A stretch of DNA of 64,000 nucleotides, from positions 1-64,000 of the forward strand of contig QGVH01000007.1 of assembly GCA_003242735.1 (NCBI GenBank), written 5' to 3'. A program made the translations under genes and the position numbers. The notes under the pieces were generated by a model, which saw only the letters and a list, made by a program, of their open reading frames with translations, was not told the origin of the DNA and searched no databases. The first letter of the stretch is position 1. Every line of letters begins with the position of its first letter. Shown here one piece after another: positions 25,551 through 34,627 of the stretch. This DNA is from a bacterium (lineage in GTDB: Bacteria > Gemmatimonadota > Gemmatimonadetes > Longimicrobiales > RSA9).

Positions 25551-28500
25551 TCACCACCTGCCGCGCGCGAGCCGCCACGCCAGCGCGCCGCCGACGGCGA
25601 GCCCGGCGCCGAGCGCTGCCACGGTGTAGGCCGAGGGCGACGGCAACTCCACCAGCTCCCGCGGCGCGAGAGCGTGCGCGTACGACTCCGGCGTCCGGCC
25701 CGCCGGAAGCCGATCGCTCTCCAGCGCCATCCGCAGCACCTGGGCGAGGTGGAGCGCGCGGCGGTCCGTGGTCTGGCGGATCTGCTCGCGGCAACTGAAG
25801 CCGTCCGCGATGATGATCGTATCCTGGCCCGCCGCGCGGACTGCCGGCAACAGCACGCGCTCTCCAGCGCCGATCGAGACGTCGTACTTGTCCCTCTCGA
25901 AGCCGAACGAGCCGGCCATGCCGCAACAGCCGGAGTCGAGGATCCGGAAGTCGAGGCCGATCCGCGGCAGGAGCTGCTCCTCCGCATCGAGACGCATGAT
26001 CGCCTTGTGGTGGCAATGGCCGTGGACGATGGCGCGTGCGTGCAGCCGTGGCGGCTCGTAGCCCCGCGCCTCGCGGACCAGGAACTCGGCCAGCGTCATC
26101 GCCTGCGCGCGGAGCCGCTGCGCATCCGGGTCATTGGGAAACAGTTCGTGGAGCTCGTCCCGGAAGACGGAGACGCAGCTCGGCTCGAGCCCCACGATCG
26201 GCGTGCCGGCGCGGATCTGCGGCCTGAGTGCCTCGATGACGCGGCGGAGCTGGTGTTCGGCGACGTCCAGCATGCCGAAGTCGTAGAGCGGGCGGCCGCA
26301 GCAGAGGAACGTGCGGGGCACGACGACGCGGTAGCCCGCATCCTCCAGCACGTCCACCGCCGCCGCGGCGATCTCCGGGTGGAAGCGGTTGTTGAACGTG
26401 TCCGGCCAGAGGATGACCTCGGGCCCGCCGCGGATCCGCGTGCCTCGCCGTCTGAACCACGACGTGAACGTGCGCGGCGCGACCGTCGGGAACTGCCGCT
26501 CGGGCGCCATGCGGACCGCGGCCCTGGCGAGGCCGCGCAGCCCGGGCGTGCGCACGGCGAGGTTGGCGAGCCCGGGCGCGAGCGAGGCGGCGCGCGCCCA
26601 CCAGAAGACGAGGCCGTAGGCGTAGGCGGAGAGCGGACGCAGGCGGCGCGCGTAGTAGTGCGAGAAGAACTCGGCCTTGTAGGTGGCCATGTCCACGCTG
26701 ACCGGACACTCGTGCTTGCACCCCTTGCAGGCGAGGCAGAGGTCCAGCGCCTCCTTCACGTTCTCGTCGCGCCAGCCGTTGGACACCGGGTCGCCTTTGA
26801 GCATCTCGAAGAGGAGACGCGCGCGCCCGCGCGTGGTGTGCTTTTCTTCGCGCAGCACCATGTAGCTCGGGCACATGGTGCCGGTGTCCAGCTTGCGGCA
26901 CTTGCCGATGCCCTGGCAACGCAGCGTGGCCCGGGCGAAGCTCCCGCCGTCGTTGGGGAGGGCGAACGCCGTCTCCAGCCACGGCGGCTCGTAGTCCGGG
27001 CCGAGCCGCAGGTCCGCATCCAGCGGCCGCGCGTCGACGACCTTGCCCGGGTTCATCTTCCCGTCCGGGTCCCAGATCGCCTTGAACTCGCGGAAGGCCT
27101 GGACCAGCTCGGGCCCGAACATCTTCGTGAGGAGCTCGCCGCGCGCCTGGCCGTCGCCGTGCTCGCCGGAGAGCGAGCCGCCGTAACCGATGACGATGTC
27201 GGCCGCGCGCTCGACGAACTCGCGGTAGCGCGCGATGCCGCCGCGGCTCACGAGGTCGAAGTCGATGCTGCAATGGACGAGGCCTTGGCCGAAGTGGCCG
27301 TAGAGCGATGCCTGGTAGCCGAACTCGTTCATCAGGCGCCGGAGGTCGCGGAGGTAGTCGCCCACGCGGTCCGGGGGGACCGCCGAGTCCTCCCAGCCGG
27401 GCCACGCGGGCTCTAGTCCGGGCACGAGCGCGGTCGCGCCGAGGCCCGCCTCGCGCAGCTCCCACAGCTCGTGCGCCGTCGTGCGGCGGTCGTGGAGCAC
27501 CATCGTGGGCGGTCCTCCCGCGCGGCGTAGCTCATCCATGAGCCGCTGGGCCCGGTCGCGTGCCTCGGCCAGCGTGTCGCCGCCGAACTCGACGAGCAGG
27601 AACCCGCCGCCGGCGGGGAGCAGCTCGGCGACCTGGCGTTCGAAGCCCTCGACGCGGAGGTCCGCAACGAGCCGGTCATCGAGCCCTTCGATGGCGAGCG
27701 GGCGATGCTCGCGGACGAGCGGCACGTGGTCGCCCGCTGCCGCGACGTCGGGGAAGCCGAGCACGAGCAGCACCCGCTCCGGCGGGTCGGGGATCAGCGT
27801 GAGCTCGGCTTCGAGGTAGGCGACGCACGTGCCTTCGGTGCCCGCGAGCGCGCGCGCCACGTTGAAGCCCTTCTCCGGCAGAAGCTCGTCCAGGTTGTAG
27901 CCCGAGACGCGGCGTGGGATCTTCGGGTAGCGCGCGCGGATCAGGTCCGCGTAGCGGTCCCGCAGATCGCGGAGGCGGCGGTAGATCTCCGCCTGGGGGC
28001 CGCTGCCGCGTGTGATCGCGTCCAGCTCCGCCTCGGTCGTGGCGCCGACGCGGAGGCGCACGCCGCGGTACGTCAGCACCTCGAGCGAGATCAGGTTGTC
28101 CGACGTCCGGGCCCCGGGCCCGTAGAATTCGGCCTGCACCGAGTGGCTGCCGCACGAGTTGTTGGCGATCATCCCGCCCAGCGTGTTCCAGCCGTGCGTG
28201 GCGGGGTCGGGGCCGAACGTCAGCCCGTGCTGCGCGGCCGCGCTGCGCAAGGCATCCAGCACGGTGCCCGGCTGGACCCGTGCGCGCCGCCGGGCCGGGT
28301 CGATCTCGAGCACGGCGCGCAGGTACTTCGAGACATCGATGACCACTGCGGCGTTGACCGTCTGGCCGGCGAGCCCGGTGCCGCCGCCCCGGAAGACGAC
28401 CGGCGCGCCGAACGCGCGGCACGCGGCAATGGTCTCGACGATGTCGTCGGTCGTCTGCGGGATCACGACGCCGAGCGGCGGGAAGCGGTAGTTCGACGCG

Positions 28501-28679
28501 TCGTCGGCGTAGAGCCCGCGGTCGCCGGCCGAGAACCGGACCTCGCCCGCGATCCGGGCGCGGAGCATGCACGCCAGCTCCTCGCCATCCTTGCGCGATG
28601 GCGCCGCTGCCGCAGGCAGGATGCGCGGCGGGCGCCGTGCCGGGTGCTCCAGCCCGAGCGGTTGCACGCGAGCCCTCAT
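25551..28679 (-). CDS. Fused FAD-binding and Fe-S (CCG) oxidoreductase, YdiJ-like
   Basis: 1,042 residues. The N-terminal half is a vanillyl-alcohol-oxidase-type FAD domain (FRGGGTGLAGQ near 100, GGMIANNSCGSHS near 175) with the GlcD-like C-terminal FAD-linked oxidase part (GYGGSLSGEHGDGQARGELL). The second half is GlcF-like: Cys-rich clusters CQGIGKCRK and CLACKGCKHECPV, then two CCG domains (FLCCGRPLYDFGM; GCCGMAGSFGFE). A C-terminal helix (YTVAALGAGLAVGGALAWRL) could anchor it to the membrane, which is uncommon for the family. It would oxidise a D-2-hydroxy acid (D-lactate, glycolate or 2-hydroxyglutarate type) and pass electrons to the respiratory chain. The ATG at 28679 has gcaggag upstream. 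Confidence 0.9.
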   Translation of the reverse strand: MRARVQPLGLEHPARRPPRILPAAAAPSRKDGEELACMLRARIAGEVRFSAGDRGLYADDASNYRFPPLGVVIPQTTDDIVETIAACRAFGAPVVFRGGGTGLAGQTVNAAVVIDVSKYLRAVLEIDPARRRARVQPGTVLDALRSAAAQHGLTFGPDPATHGWNTLGGMIANNSCGSHSVQAEFYGPGARTSDNLISLEVLTYRGVRLRVGATTEAELDAITRGSGPQAEIYRRLRDLRDRYADLIRARYPKIPRRVSGYNLDELLPEKGFNVARALAGTEGTCVAYLEAELTLIPDPPERVLLVLGFPDVAAAGDHVPLVREHRPLAIEGLDDRLVADLRVEGFERQVAELLPAGGGFLLVEFGGDTLAEARDRAQRLMDELRRAGGPPTMVLHDRRTTAHELWELREAGLGATALVPGLEPAWPGWEDSAVPPDRVGDYLRDLRRLMNEFGYQASLYGHFGQGLVHCSIDFDLVSRGGIARYREFVERAADIVIGYGGSLSGEHGDGQARGELLTKMFGPELVQAFREFKAIWDPDGKMNPGKVVDARPLDADLRLGPDYEPPWLETAFALPNDGGSFARATLRCQGIGKCRKLDTGTMCPSYMVLREEKHTTRGRARLLFEMLKGDPVSNGWRDENVKEALDLCLACKGCKHECPVSVDMATYKAEFFSHYYARRLRPLSAYAYGLVFWWARAASLAPGLANLAVRTPGLRGLARAAVRMAPERQFPTVAPRTFTSWFRRRGTRIRGGPEVILWPDTFNNRFHPEIAAAAVDVLEDAGYRVVVPRTFLCCGRPLYDFGMLDVAEHQLRRVIEALRPQIRAGTPIVGLEPSCVSVFRDELHELFPNDPDAQRLRAQAMTLAEFLVREARGYEPPRLHARAIVHGHCHHKAIMRLDAEEQLLPRIGLDFRILDSGCCGMAGSFGFERDKYDVSIGAGERVLLPAVRAAGQDTIIIADGFSCREQIRQTTDRRALHLAQVLRMALESDRLPAGRTPESYAHALAPRELVELPSPSAYTVAALGAGLAVGGALAWRLARGRW

Positions 28680-28740
28680 TCGATCCGCTCCTGCGGCCGC
28701 TCGCCCGCGCCCGCCGCGGCGGCAGGCGCCGGCGGCGCGT

Positions 28741-30543
28741 CTACTCCGTGGCTCTGCCTCGGCCCGGCACGTAGCTCTCCACGGCGTCGCGCGCGGACTG
28801 CTTGATCATTCGCCAGCGGTGCGCGTCCCCCTTCACGATGGACGCCGTGAAGTTCCTGGCCTGCTTGAGCGTGATGTGCGGGGGCAGCGGCGGGACCTCG
28901 GGGTCCGTGTGCGCGTCCACGACCACGGGCCGGTCGGCCGAGAGCGCGGCCTCCCAGCCGGGGACGATGTCTTCGGGCTTCTCCATCAGTACGCCGCGCA
29001 GGCCGAGCTGCTCGGCGAACCGCGCGTAGGACATCGCCGGCACCTCCTGCGACGCCTCGAACCGCGGATCGCCCGCGAGCACACGCTGCTCCCAGGTCAC
29101 CTGGTTGAGGTCGCGGTTGTTCAGCACGAGGATGATGAGCCGCGGATCCTTCCATCGCTTCCAGTACGCGGCGACACTGATCAGCCCGTTGATCCCGTTC
29201 ATCTGCATCGCGCCGTCCCCGACACACGCGACCACCGGCCGATCCGGATGCGCGAACTTCGCCGCGATCGCGTACGGCACGCCCGGACCCATCGTGGCCA
29301 GGTTGCCGGAGAGCGAGGCCATCATGCCGCGGCGGATCTTGAGGTCGCGCGCCCACCAGCTGGCGCAGGAGCCCGAGTCGGCGGTCAGGATGCACCGATC
29401 CGGCAGCCGCGAGGAGAGCTCCCAGAAGACGCGCTGAGGGTTGATCGGCTCGGCGTCGTTCATGGCGCGGTGCTCGAGCACGTCCCACCACTTCCTCACC
29501 TCCTTCTCGATCTCCTCGCGCCAGGAGCGATCCGTCTTGCGCCGGAGCAGCGGGATGAGAAGCCGGAGGGTTTCGCGGCTGTCGCCGCAGAGCGCAACAT
29601 CCACCGGATAGCGGAGTGCGAGCATCCGCGGGTCGATGTCGATCTGCACCGCCTTCGCATCGCCCTCCTTGGGCAGGAACTCGGCGTACGGGAAGCTCGT
29701 GCCGACCATGAGCAGCGTGTCGCAGTCCATCATCAGGTCCCAGCTCGGCTTGGTGCCGAGCAGGCCGATGGCGCCGGTCACATACGGCAGGTCGTCCGGC
29801 AGCACCGCTTTGCCGAGGAGCGCCTTGGCCACGCCGGCGCCGAGTAGATCCGCGACCTCGTCGACCTCGTCCGCCGCGTGCAGCGCGCCCGCTCCCACGA
29901 GCATCGCGACCTTCTTGCCCTCGTTCAGGATGTCCGCCGCACGGCGGAGGTCCTCATCCTTCGGGATCACCCGCGGCTCTGACCAGGCGGTGCCGGTGAA
30001 GGTGGCGCCGTGCACGCGCGGCGGCGACTCGACGGCGTCCATCTCCTGGACGTCGTTCGGAAAGATGATGCAGGTGACCGTGCGCTCCGCCTTCGCGATG
30101 CGGACCGCGCGGTCCACGAGCGTGCGGGCCTGGGACGGCGTCGTGCAGACCTGGACGTACTCGGACGCGACATCCTTGAACAGGTTGGCAAGGTCGACCT
30201 CCTGCTGGAAGTCGCCGCCGAGCGCGATGGTGGCGGACTGCCCCACGATCGCCACCACCGGCTGGTGGTCCATCTTCGCGTCATAGAGGCCGTTCAGGAG
30301 GTGGATCGCGCCCGGCCCCGACGTCGCTATGCACACACCGACCTCGCCGGTGAACTTCGCGTGCGCGCACGCCATGAACGCGGCCATCTCCTCGTGCCGG
30401 ACCTGGACGTATTCCATCCGGTCGCTGGCCCGATCCAGCGCGCCGAGGAAGCCGTTGATGCCGTCGCCGGGGTAGCCGAAGACCCGGCGGATCCCCCAGT
30501 CGCAGAGGCGCTGAACGACGAAGTCGCTGACGGTGCGGGCCAT
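28741..30543 (-). CDS. Thiamine-pyrophosphate enzyme (pyruvate oxidase/acetolactate synthase-like)
   Basis: 600 residues with the three-domain layout of POX/ALS enzymes. Glu51 in RHEEMAAFMA activates the thiamine ring; the TPP/Mg motif starts GDGAMQMNG near 445 and continues to LNNRDLNQVTWEQR. The central domain includes AMLVGAGAL and GTSFPYAEFLP. Closest recognised type is the PoxB-like, thiamine pyrophosphate-requiring group, which decarboxylates pyruvate or another 2-keto acid; no PoxB-type C-terminal lipid-binding helix is evident. The ATG at 30543 has ggaggg. It is first in the four-gene minus-strand run, 62 bp before the FAD/Fe-S gene, so keto acids made by that enzyme could be its substrate. 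Confidence 0.88.
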   Translation of the reverse strand: MARTVSDFVVQRLCDWGIRRVFGYPGDGINGFLGALDRASDRMEYVQVRHEEMAAFMACAHAKFTGEVGVCIATSGPGAIHLLNGLYDAKMDHQPVVAIVGQSATIALGGDFQQEVDLANLFKDVASEYVQVCTTPSQARTLVDRAVRIAKAERTVTCIIFPNDVQEMDAVESPPRVHGATFTGTAWSEPRVIPKDEDLRRAADILNEGKKVAMLVGAGALHAADEVDEVADLLGAGVAKALLGKAVLPDDLPYVTGAIGLLGTKPSWDLMMDCDTLLMVGTSFPYAEFLPKEGDAKAVQIDIDPRMLALRYPVDVALCGDSRETLRLLIPLLRRKTDRSWREEIEKEVRKWWDVLEHRAMNDAEPINPQRVFWELSSRLPDRCILTADSGSCASWWARDLKIRRGMMASLSGNLATMGPGVPYAIAAKFAHPDRPVVACVGDGAMQMNGINGLISVAAYWKRWKDPRLIILVLNNRDLNQVTWEQRVLAGDPRFEASQEVPAMSYARFAEQLGLRGVLMEKPEDIVPGWEAALSADRPVVVDAHTDPEVPPLPPHITLKQARNFTASIVKGDAHRWRMIKQSARDAVESYVPGRGRATE

Positions 30544-30829
30544 GAGGGCACCCTCCGGTGGCGGGCCGAAGCCGGGGCGGGGCGCGCCTCTGGCGCCGGC
30601 TCGCCCCCGGCCGTGCCGTGGGGCCGCGTGCAGCTTCCGTACCGGGTGACCGTGCCGGTGAGCCTTTCCGCGGCCGGATTTCGATAGTGGAAAGAGGAGG
30701 CGACGAATCGTCTGGCCGGGCCTGGCGGCGATCGAGCCGGTGCCGGGTTTGGCCGGGACGTGCTGCGCGCGTGCGCGCCGTAGCTTGCGCGGGGGCCGCG
30801 AATCAACCTCGCTCACGGAGAGTGTGGAC

Positions 30830-32128
30830 ATGACGCGTCGCCGGGCAGGATGGTCGTTGTGGTTCGTGCTGGTGGTGCTGCTGCTGGGCGTGGTGGGTGT
30901 CGAGCCTGCTTCTGCCCAGCAGACGCCGCCGCCGGATACGATCCGGGCGTGCTATGTGCCGGCGACGGGGACGATCTACCGGATCGGTGCGCCGGGGCTG
31001 CCGTCGTCGTGTCTGTCGCAGGCGCACGTGGCGTTTGCGTGGAGCCGCGTGAGCTCGGCTGGTGTGGTGGCCCACAGCGAGCTCCAGGGTCTCGATGCGG
31101 ATGATCACCCGCGGTACCTGCTGCTGGGGGGTGTGCGCAACTCCAACAGCGGCTTTGCGGTGGCAGGGACGTTCGGCAGTGCGGATGCATTGCCTGCCAG
31201 TGGCGCCGGGACGCGGCTGCTCTGGTATCCCGCAAAGGCCGCTTTCCGCGTGGGACGCGTGACGGGGAGCGAGTGGGACCTGGCAAGCCTCGGTGAGAGT
31301 TCGGTGGCCATGGGGGTGAACACCCTCGCCAGCGGTCAAAACTCCGTGGCATTCGGGGAGAACACGAGTGCCAGCGGACCCGGCGCCGCTGCATTCGGTC
31401 TCAGCACGAGCGCCAGCGGCAGCCGCTCCGTTGCATTCGGGCTGGGAACGACTGCCAGCGGTCTGGCTTCCACTGCGTTCGGGACTGGCGCGACTGCCAG
31501 CGGTTTGTTCTCGATCGCCGCAGGGATTGAGACCGAGGCCCGGGCGGTGGCCTCGCTCGTCATCGGGCGATTCAACGCGATCGGGGGCGACCCGTCGGAC
31601 TGGATCCCGACCGATCCGCTCTTCGTGGCGGGGAACGGGACGAGCGACGCCGCTCGCTCGAACGCGCTGACGCTGTACAAGAACGGCGATCTCACCATTG
31701 CCGGCACGCTGACGCAGAGCTCGGATGCGCGGCTCAAGGAGGAGATCGAGCCGCTGGAGGGCGTGCTGGATCGGGTGCTCCGCCTCCAGCCGGTGACGTA
31801 CCGGTTCCGTGAGGATGTGAACCGGAGCCGAGAGAAGCAGATCGGGCTCTTGGCGCAGGAGGTAGCGGAGGAGTTCCCGGAGCTGGTGAAGGCTGAAGCG
31901 GACGGCTACCTCTCGCTCTCGTACACGCAGCTTGCGGCGGTGCTGGTGCAGGCGCTGCGGGAGCAGGAGGCGCGGCACCAGGCGGAGCTGGCGGCGCAGG
32001 CCGAGCGCATGGCGGCGCTACAGAGCCGGCTGGCCGAGCTGGAGCGCCTGCTGGCGGAGCAGCAGGTCGGGGCGGCGGCAGAGACCTCGGCGCCCGTGCG
32101 CCACGTTGCGGGGCCGGAGGCGCGCTGA
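30830..32128 (+). CDS. Surface protein with YadA-head repeats and S74 self-cleaving chaperone domain
   Basis: 432 residues. A signal peptide (about 1-30, ending ASAQQ) leads to a non-repetitive region, then five 14-residue YadA-head-type repeats of the pattern S-V-A-F-G-x-x-T-x-A-S-G (residues 158-227). Next is a tail-fibre intramolecular chaperone domain of the peptidase S74 type starting SSDARLKEEIEPL, followed by QIGLLAQEVAEEFPELV, and a C-terminal coiled coil (residues 370-420). Ser298 and Lys303, five residues apart, match the catalytic dyad of endosialidase-type chaperone domains, so trimerisation followed by self-cleavage before Ser298 is expected. No beta-barrel anchor is present, so this is not a type V autotransporter. 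It would be exported and form a trimeric fibre; function unknown. Confidence 0.85.
   Translation: MTRRRAGWSLWFVLVVLLLGVVGVEPASAQQTPPPDTIRACYVPATGTIYRIGAPGLPSSCLSQAHVAFAWSRVSSAGVVAHSELQGLDADDHPRYLLLGGVRNSNSGFAVAGTFGSADALPASGAGTRLLWYPAKAAFRVGRVTGSEWDLASLGESSVAMGVNTLASGQNSVAFGENTSASGPGAAAFGLSTSASGSRSVAFGLGTTASGLASTAFGTGATASGLFSIAAGIETEARAVASLVIGRFNAIGGDPSDWIPTDPLFVAGNGTSDAARSNALTLYKNGDLTIAGTLTQSSDARLKEEIEPLEGVLDRVLRLQPVTYRFREDVNRSREKQIGLLAQEVAEEFPELVKAEADGYLSLSYTQLAAVLVQALREQEARHQAELAAQAERMAALQSRLAELERLLAEQQVGAAAETSAPVRHVAGPEAR
31301..31510 (+). repeat. Five in-frame 42-bp repeats
   Basis: Units at 31301, 31343, 31385, 31427 and 31469, each 42 bp and encoding one 14-residue YadA-head turn of the surface protein (core gcattcgg...gccagcgg). 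Partial degenerate unit follows. Copy number could vary by recombination without breaking the frame. Confidence 0.85.
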
Positions 32129-32507
32129 AGGGGAGCGACGACGATACGCCGCCTCGCGGTTTCTTGCGCCGTCCGTGTTCGGGCCGGCGATGCTCGTGGC
32201 GTGGTCGTCCGCGGCGGCGGCCACGCCGTGTTGCGTCGTCGCTCCGGTGGAGCGGGCGGCTCTTTCGCTGCTCGGCGGCGGCAGGGCGGGCTTCCGGGAG
32301 GTGGGTGCGCGCGGGGCCGTCGACGCGGGCGCGTTCGACCTCGGTGCGGAGTAGCAGGCACGGCGCTTCAGCGGCGACGACGTCTCCAGCTCCCTTCCCG
32401 GCGCGGAGCTCGCCTTGCGCCGCGGGCGCGCGTGTGCCTGGCGATCGGCCTTTCCCGCTTCCCGCTCCGCGTGCCGGACCGCCGGGCCCACGGCCTCGCG
32501 TGCGCTC
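32129..32507. other. Intergenic region without a recognised gene
   Basis: 379 bp between convergent genes. Open frames on both strands are short and Arg/Ala-rich with no recognisable motif. No strong terminator stem with a T-tract was found. Confidence 0.45.
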
Positions 32508-34484
32508 TCACGCGGCGTCGAGCCGGCGTCGGGACGCGTGAGCCGCCTCCGCGCGGTGACTCTGGACCGTCGGGATCGTGAACCAGACGGTCGTGCCTGC
32601 TCCCGGATCACTCTCCACGTGGATGCGCCCGCCGTGCGCCTCGACGATCCCGCGCGCGATGGCGAGGCCCAGGCCTGCACCACCGCGCTGCCGCTTCGCC
32701 TGCCAGAACGGGTCGAAGACGTGGGGCAGCTCGTCGGGAGGGATGCCGGGGCCGGTGTCACGGACCCAGAAACGAACGTTCCGGTCCGCCGCCTCGGCGC
32801 CCAGCTCGATCCGTCCGCCCCGAGGTGTGAACTTGATCGCGTTGCCGAGCAAGTTGGAGAAGACCTGGAGCAGCCGGTCGCGGTCGGCCCACACCTCCGG
32901 CAGTCGCTCCGGCAGCGCGGCGATCAAACGCTCTCCTTCCTCCTCCGCCTGACCGCGGTGCAGCTCCAGCGCCTCGCGCGCGACCTCGACGCTCGCGACA
33001 GGCCCGCACTCCACCGACAACGTCCCCGCCTCGAGCCGCGCCACATCCAGCAGATCGTCGATCAGCCGGTCCGCGCGCTGCACGCTCCGCTTCACGATCT
33101 CGAGCTGCTGGTGCGCGGTATCGGCATCCTGCGGCGTGATCGCCTCGAGCAGTCCGGCGCTCAGCGCGATCGTGTGCAGCGGGTTGCGCAGATCGTGACT
33201 GACGATGGCCAGCATCTCGTCGCGGACGCGGGCCGCGCGCCGGGCCTCGGCGTAGAGCCGTGCATTTTCGAGCGCGAGCGATGCGCGCTCGGCCAACTCC
33301 TCGGCCAGCGGGAGGTCACCGCGCCGGTACGACTGGGATGGCCTCGCGAGCAGCGTGAGCGCGCCGACGACGCGGCCTCGCACGCGCAGGGGGATGATCA
33401 TCGCGGAACGCGGTCCGATCGCACCCAGATCGGCATCGACCGTTTCTCGGCCTTGCCCAGCCCTCGCCACGGCGGCCAGATCCGCGAGCACGTCGGCGTT
33501 GACACGTTGTAGGATGCGCGCCGACCCGTCCTGGACTGTTCGGACGATCGGGTTCGTCTCGTCGCGTGGTGGCGCCGACCGACGCACCACCGCCGCCAGC
33601 GGCGCTGCAGCCGGATCGCCGTGAGCGACGGCGGCGCGGCGCAGGAAATCTGCTTCCACGACGTCGACGATGCTCCAGTCGGCGAGCTCCGGCACGACCA
33701 GCCGCGCGAGCCGCTCCAGGATCTCTCCGGGCTCGAGCGTCGCCGCGAAGACCCGGCTCGCCTCCGCCAAGAACCGCGACCGACGCTCTTCCGCGCGGGC
33801 GGCCTGCCGCTCGGCCCGCTCCCGGTCCAGCTCGCGGATACGCTCGTCGGCGCGGGTGCGCGCGATCACTGCAGCGACCAGACCGGCCGAGATCTTGAGC
33901 GCATCGATCTCCGCCTTCGACCAGTCCCGCTCGTACCGGGTCTCGTCGAAGCCGATGAACCCCCACCATTCCTTTCCGAGGAAGATCGGCAGCACCACGA
34001 GAGAGCGGATGCCCTGTGACTTGAGCAGCGGCTGCTCGCTCTCCGGGAAGGTGTCGACGTTGCCCAGGATCGCGCCGCCGGCGCTCAGGACCGACTTCCA
34101 GCGCGTCATCCCTGACGCGGTGTACGATGCGCCTCGGAGCTGCGGGTCCTGGATCTGCGGCGGGATGCCCGGCGCAGCCCACTCGTAGCGTTGGGTCGCG
34201 GCGAGCTCGCCGGGCCCGATCCAGTGGTTCTCGAAGATGTAGACGCGGCAGACGTCGGCCGCCTCGCCCACCAGGGCGAGAAAGTCGTTCAGGCGATGGC
34301 TGTTGGGGTGGCGCAGCAACCGCTCCGCGCCGGTGCCCACGGCCTCGAGGATCCGGTCCCGGCGTCGGAGCGCTGCCGCCCGTGCCTCCGCCTCGCGGCG
34401 AATGCGGCGCAGCCAGCGTCCGGCCATGGCGCCGGCGGACCCGAGCAGCGCCAGTGGCGCGATCAGCTTGCGGATGCGTCTCAT
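32508..34484 (-). CDS. GAF-domain sensor histidine kinase
   Basis: 658 residues. A short N-terminal hydrophobic stretch (LIAPLALLGSAGAMAG) could anchor it. Two GAF domains follow (about 40-210, with VLPIFLGKEWWGFIGFDE, and about 240-410, with MIIPLRVRGRVVGALTLLAR). The transmitter has the H-box HDLRNPL with His430, N-box NLLGNAIKF, G1 DTGPGIP, F-box DPFWQ and G2 GAGLGLAIARG, all intact. No response regulator is adjacent, so the partner is encoded elsewhere. The signal for the GAF domains is not evident; the first resembles the GAF found in histidine kinases with a light, redox or small-molecule input. The ATG at 34484 was chosen; the frame is open 16 codons more. Confidence 0.9.
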   Translation of the reverse strand: MRRIRKLIAPLALLGSAGAMAGRWLRRIRREAEARAAALRRRDRILEAVGTGAERLLRHPNSHRLNDFLALVGEAADVCRVYIFENHWIGPGELAATQRYEWAAPGIPPQIQDPQLRGASYTASGMTRWKSVLSAGGAILGNVDTFPESEQPLLKSQGIRSLVVLPIFLGKEWWGFIGFDETRYERDWSKAEIDALKISAGLVAAVIARTRADERIRELDRERAERQAARAEERRSRFLAEASRVFAATLEPGEILERLARLVVPELADWSIVDVVEADFLRRAAVAHGDPAAAPLAAVVRRSAPPRDETNPIVRTVQDGSARILQRVNADVLADLAAVARAGQGRETVDADLGAIGPRSAMIIPLRVRGRVVGALTLLARPSQSYRRGDLPLAEELAERASLALENARLYAEARRAARVRDEMLAIVSHDLRNPLHTIALSAGLLEAITPQDADTAHQQLEIVKRSVQRADRLIDDLLDVARLEAGTLSVECGPVASVEVAREALELHRGQAEEEGERLIAALPERLPEVWADRDRLLQVFSNLLGNAIKFTPRGGRIELGAEAADRNVRFWVRDTGPGIPPDELPHVFDPFWQAKRQRGGAGLGLAIARGIVEAHGGRIHVESDPGAGTTVWFTIPTVQSHRAEAAHASRRRLDAA

Positions 34485-34627
34485 CCCCGCACCGGCGAGT
34501 CGTGGGCGCGCCGCGGCAGACCGGCCCGCCACGGGCCGGCCGCTGTCGCGAACGGTTCCGGGGTCGGCGGTGGCAATTCGCGCGCCGATCCACAGCGAGC
34601 CAGTGCGCCGGCTGGAAACGTGCCGTC

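Noticed and set aside
24912-27416. 834-codon plus-strand ORF
   Set aside because: Antisense shadow of the enolase and FAD/Fe-S genes.
31301-31510. Regular 42-bp periodicity read as a CRISPR or satellite
   Set aside because: The repeats are in frame and encode YadA-head turns of a secreted protein.
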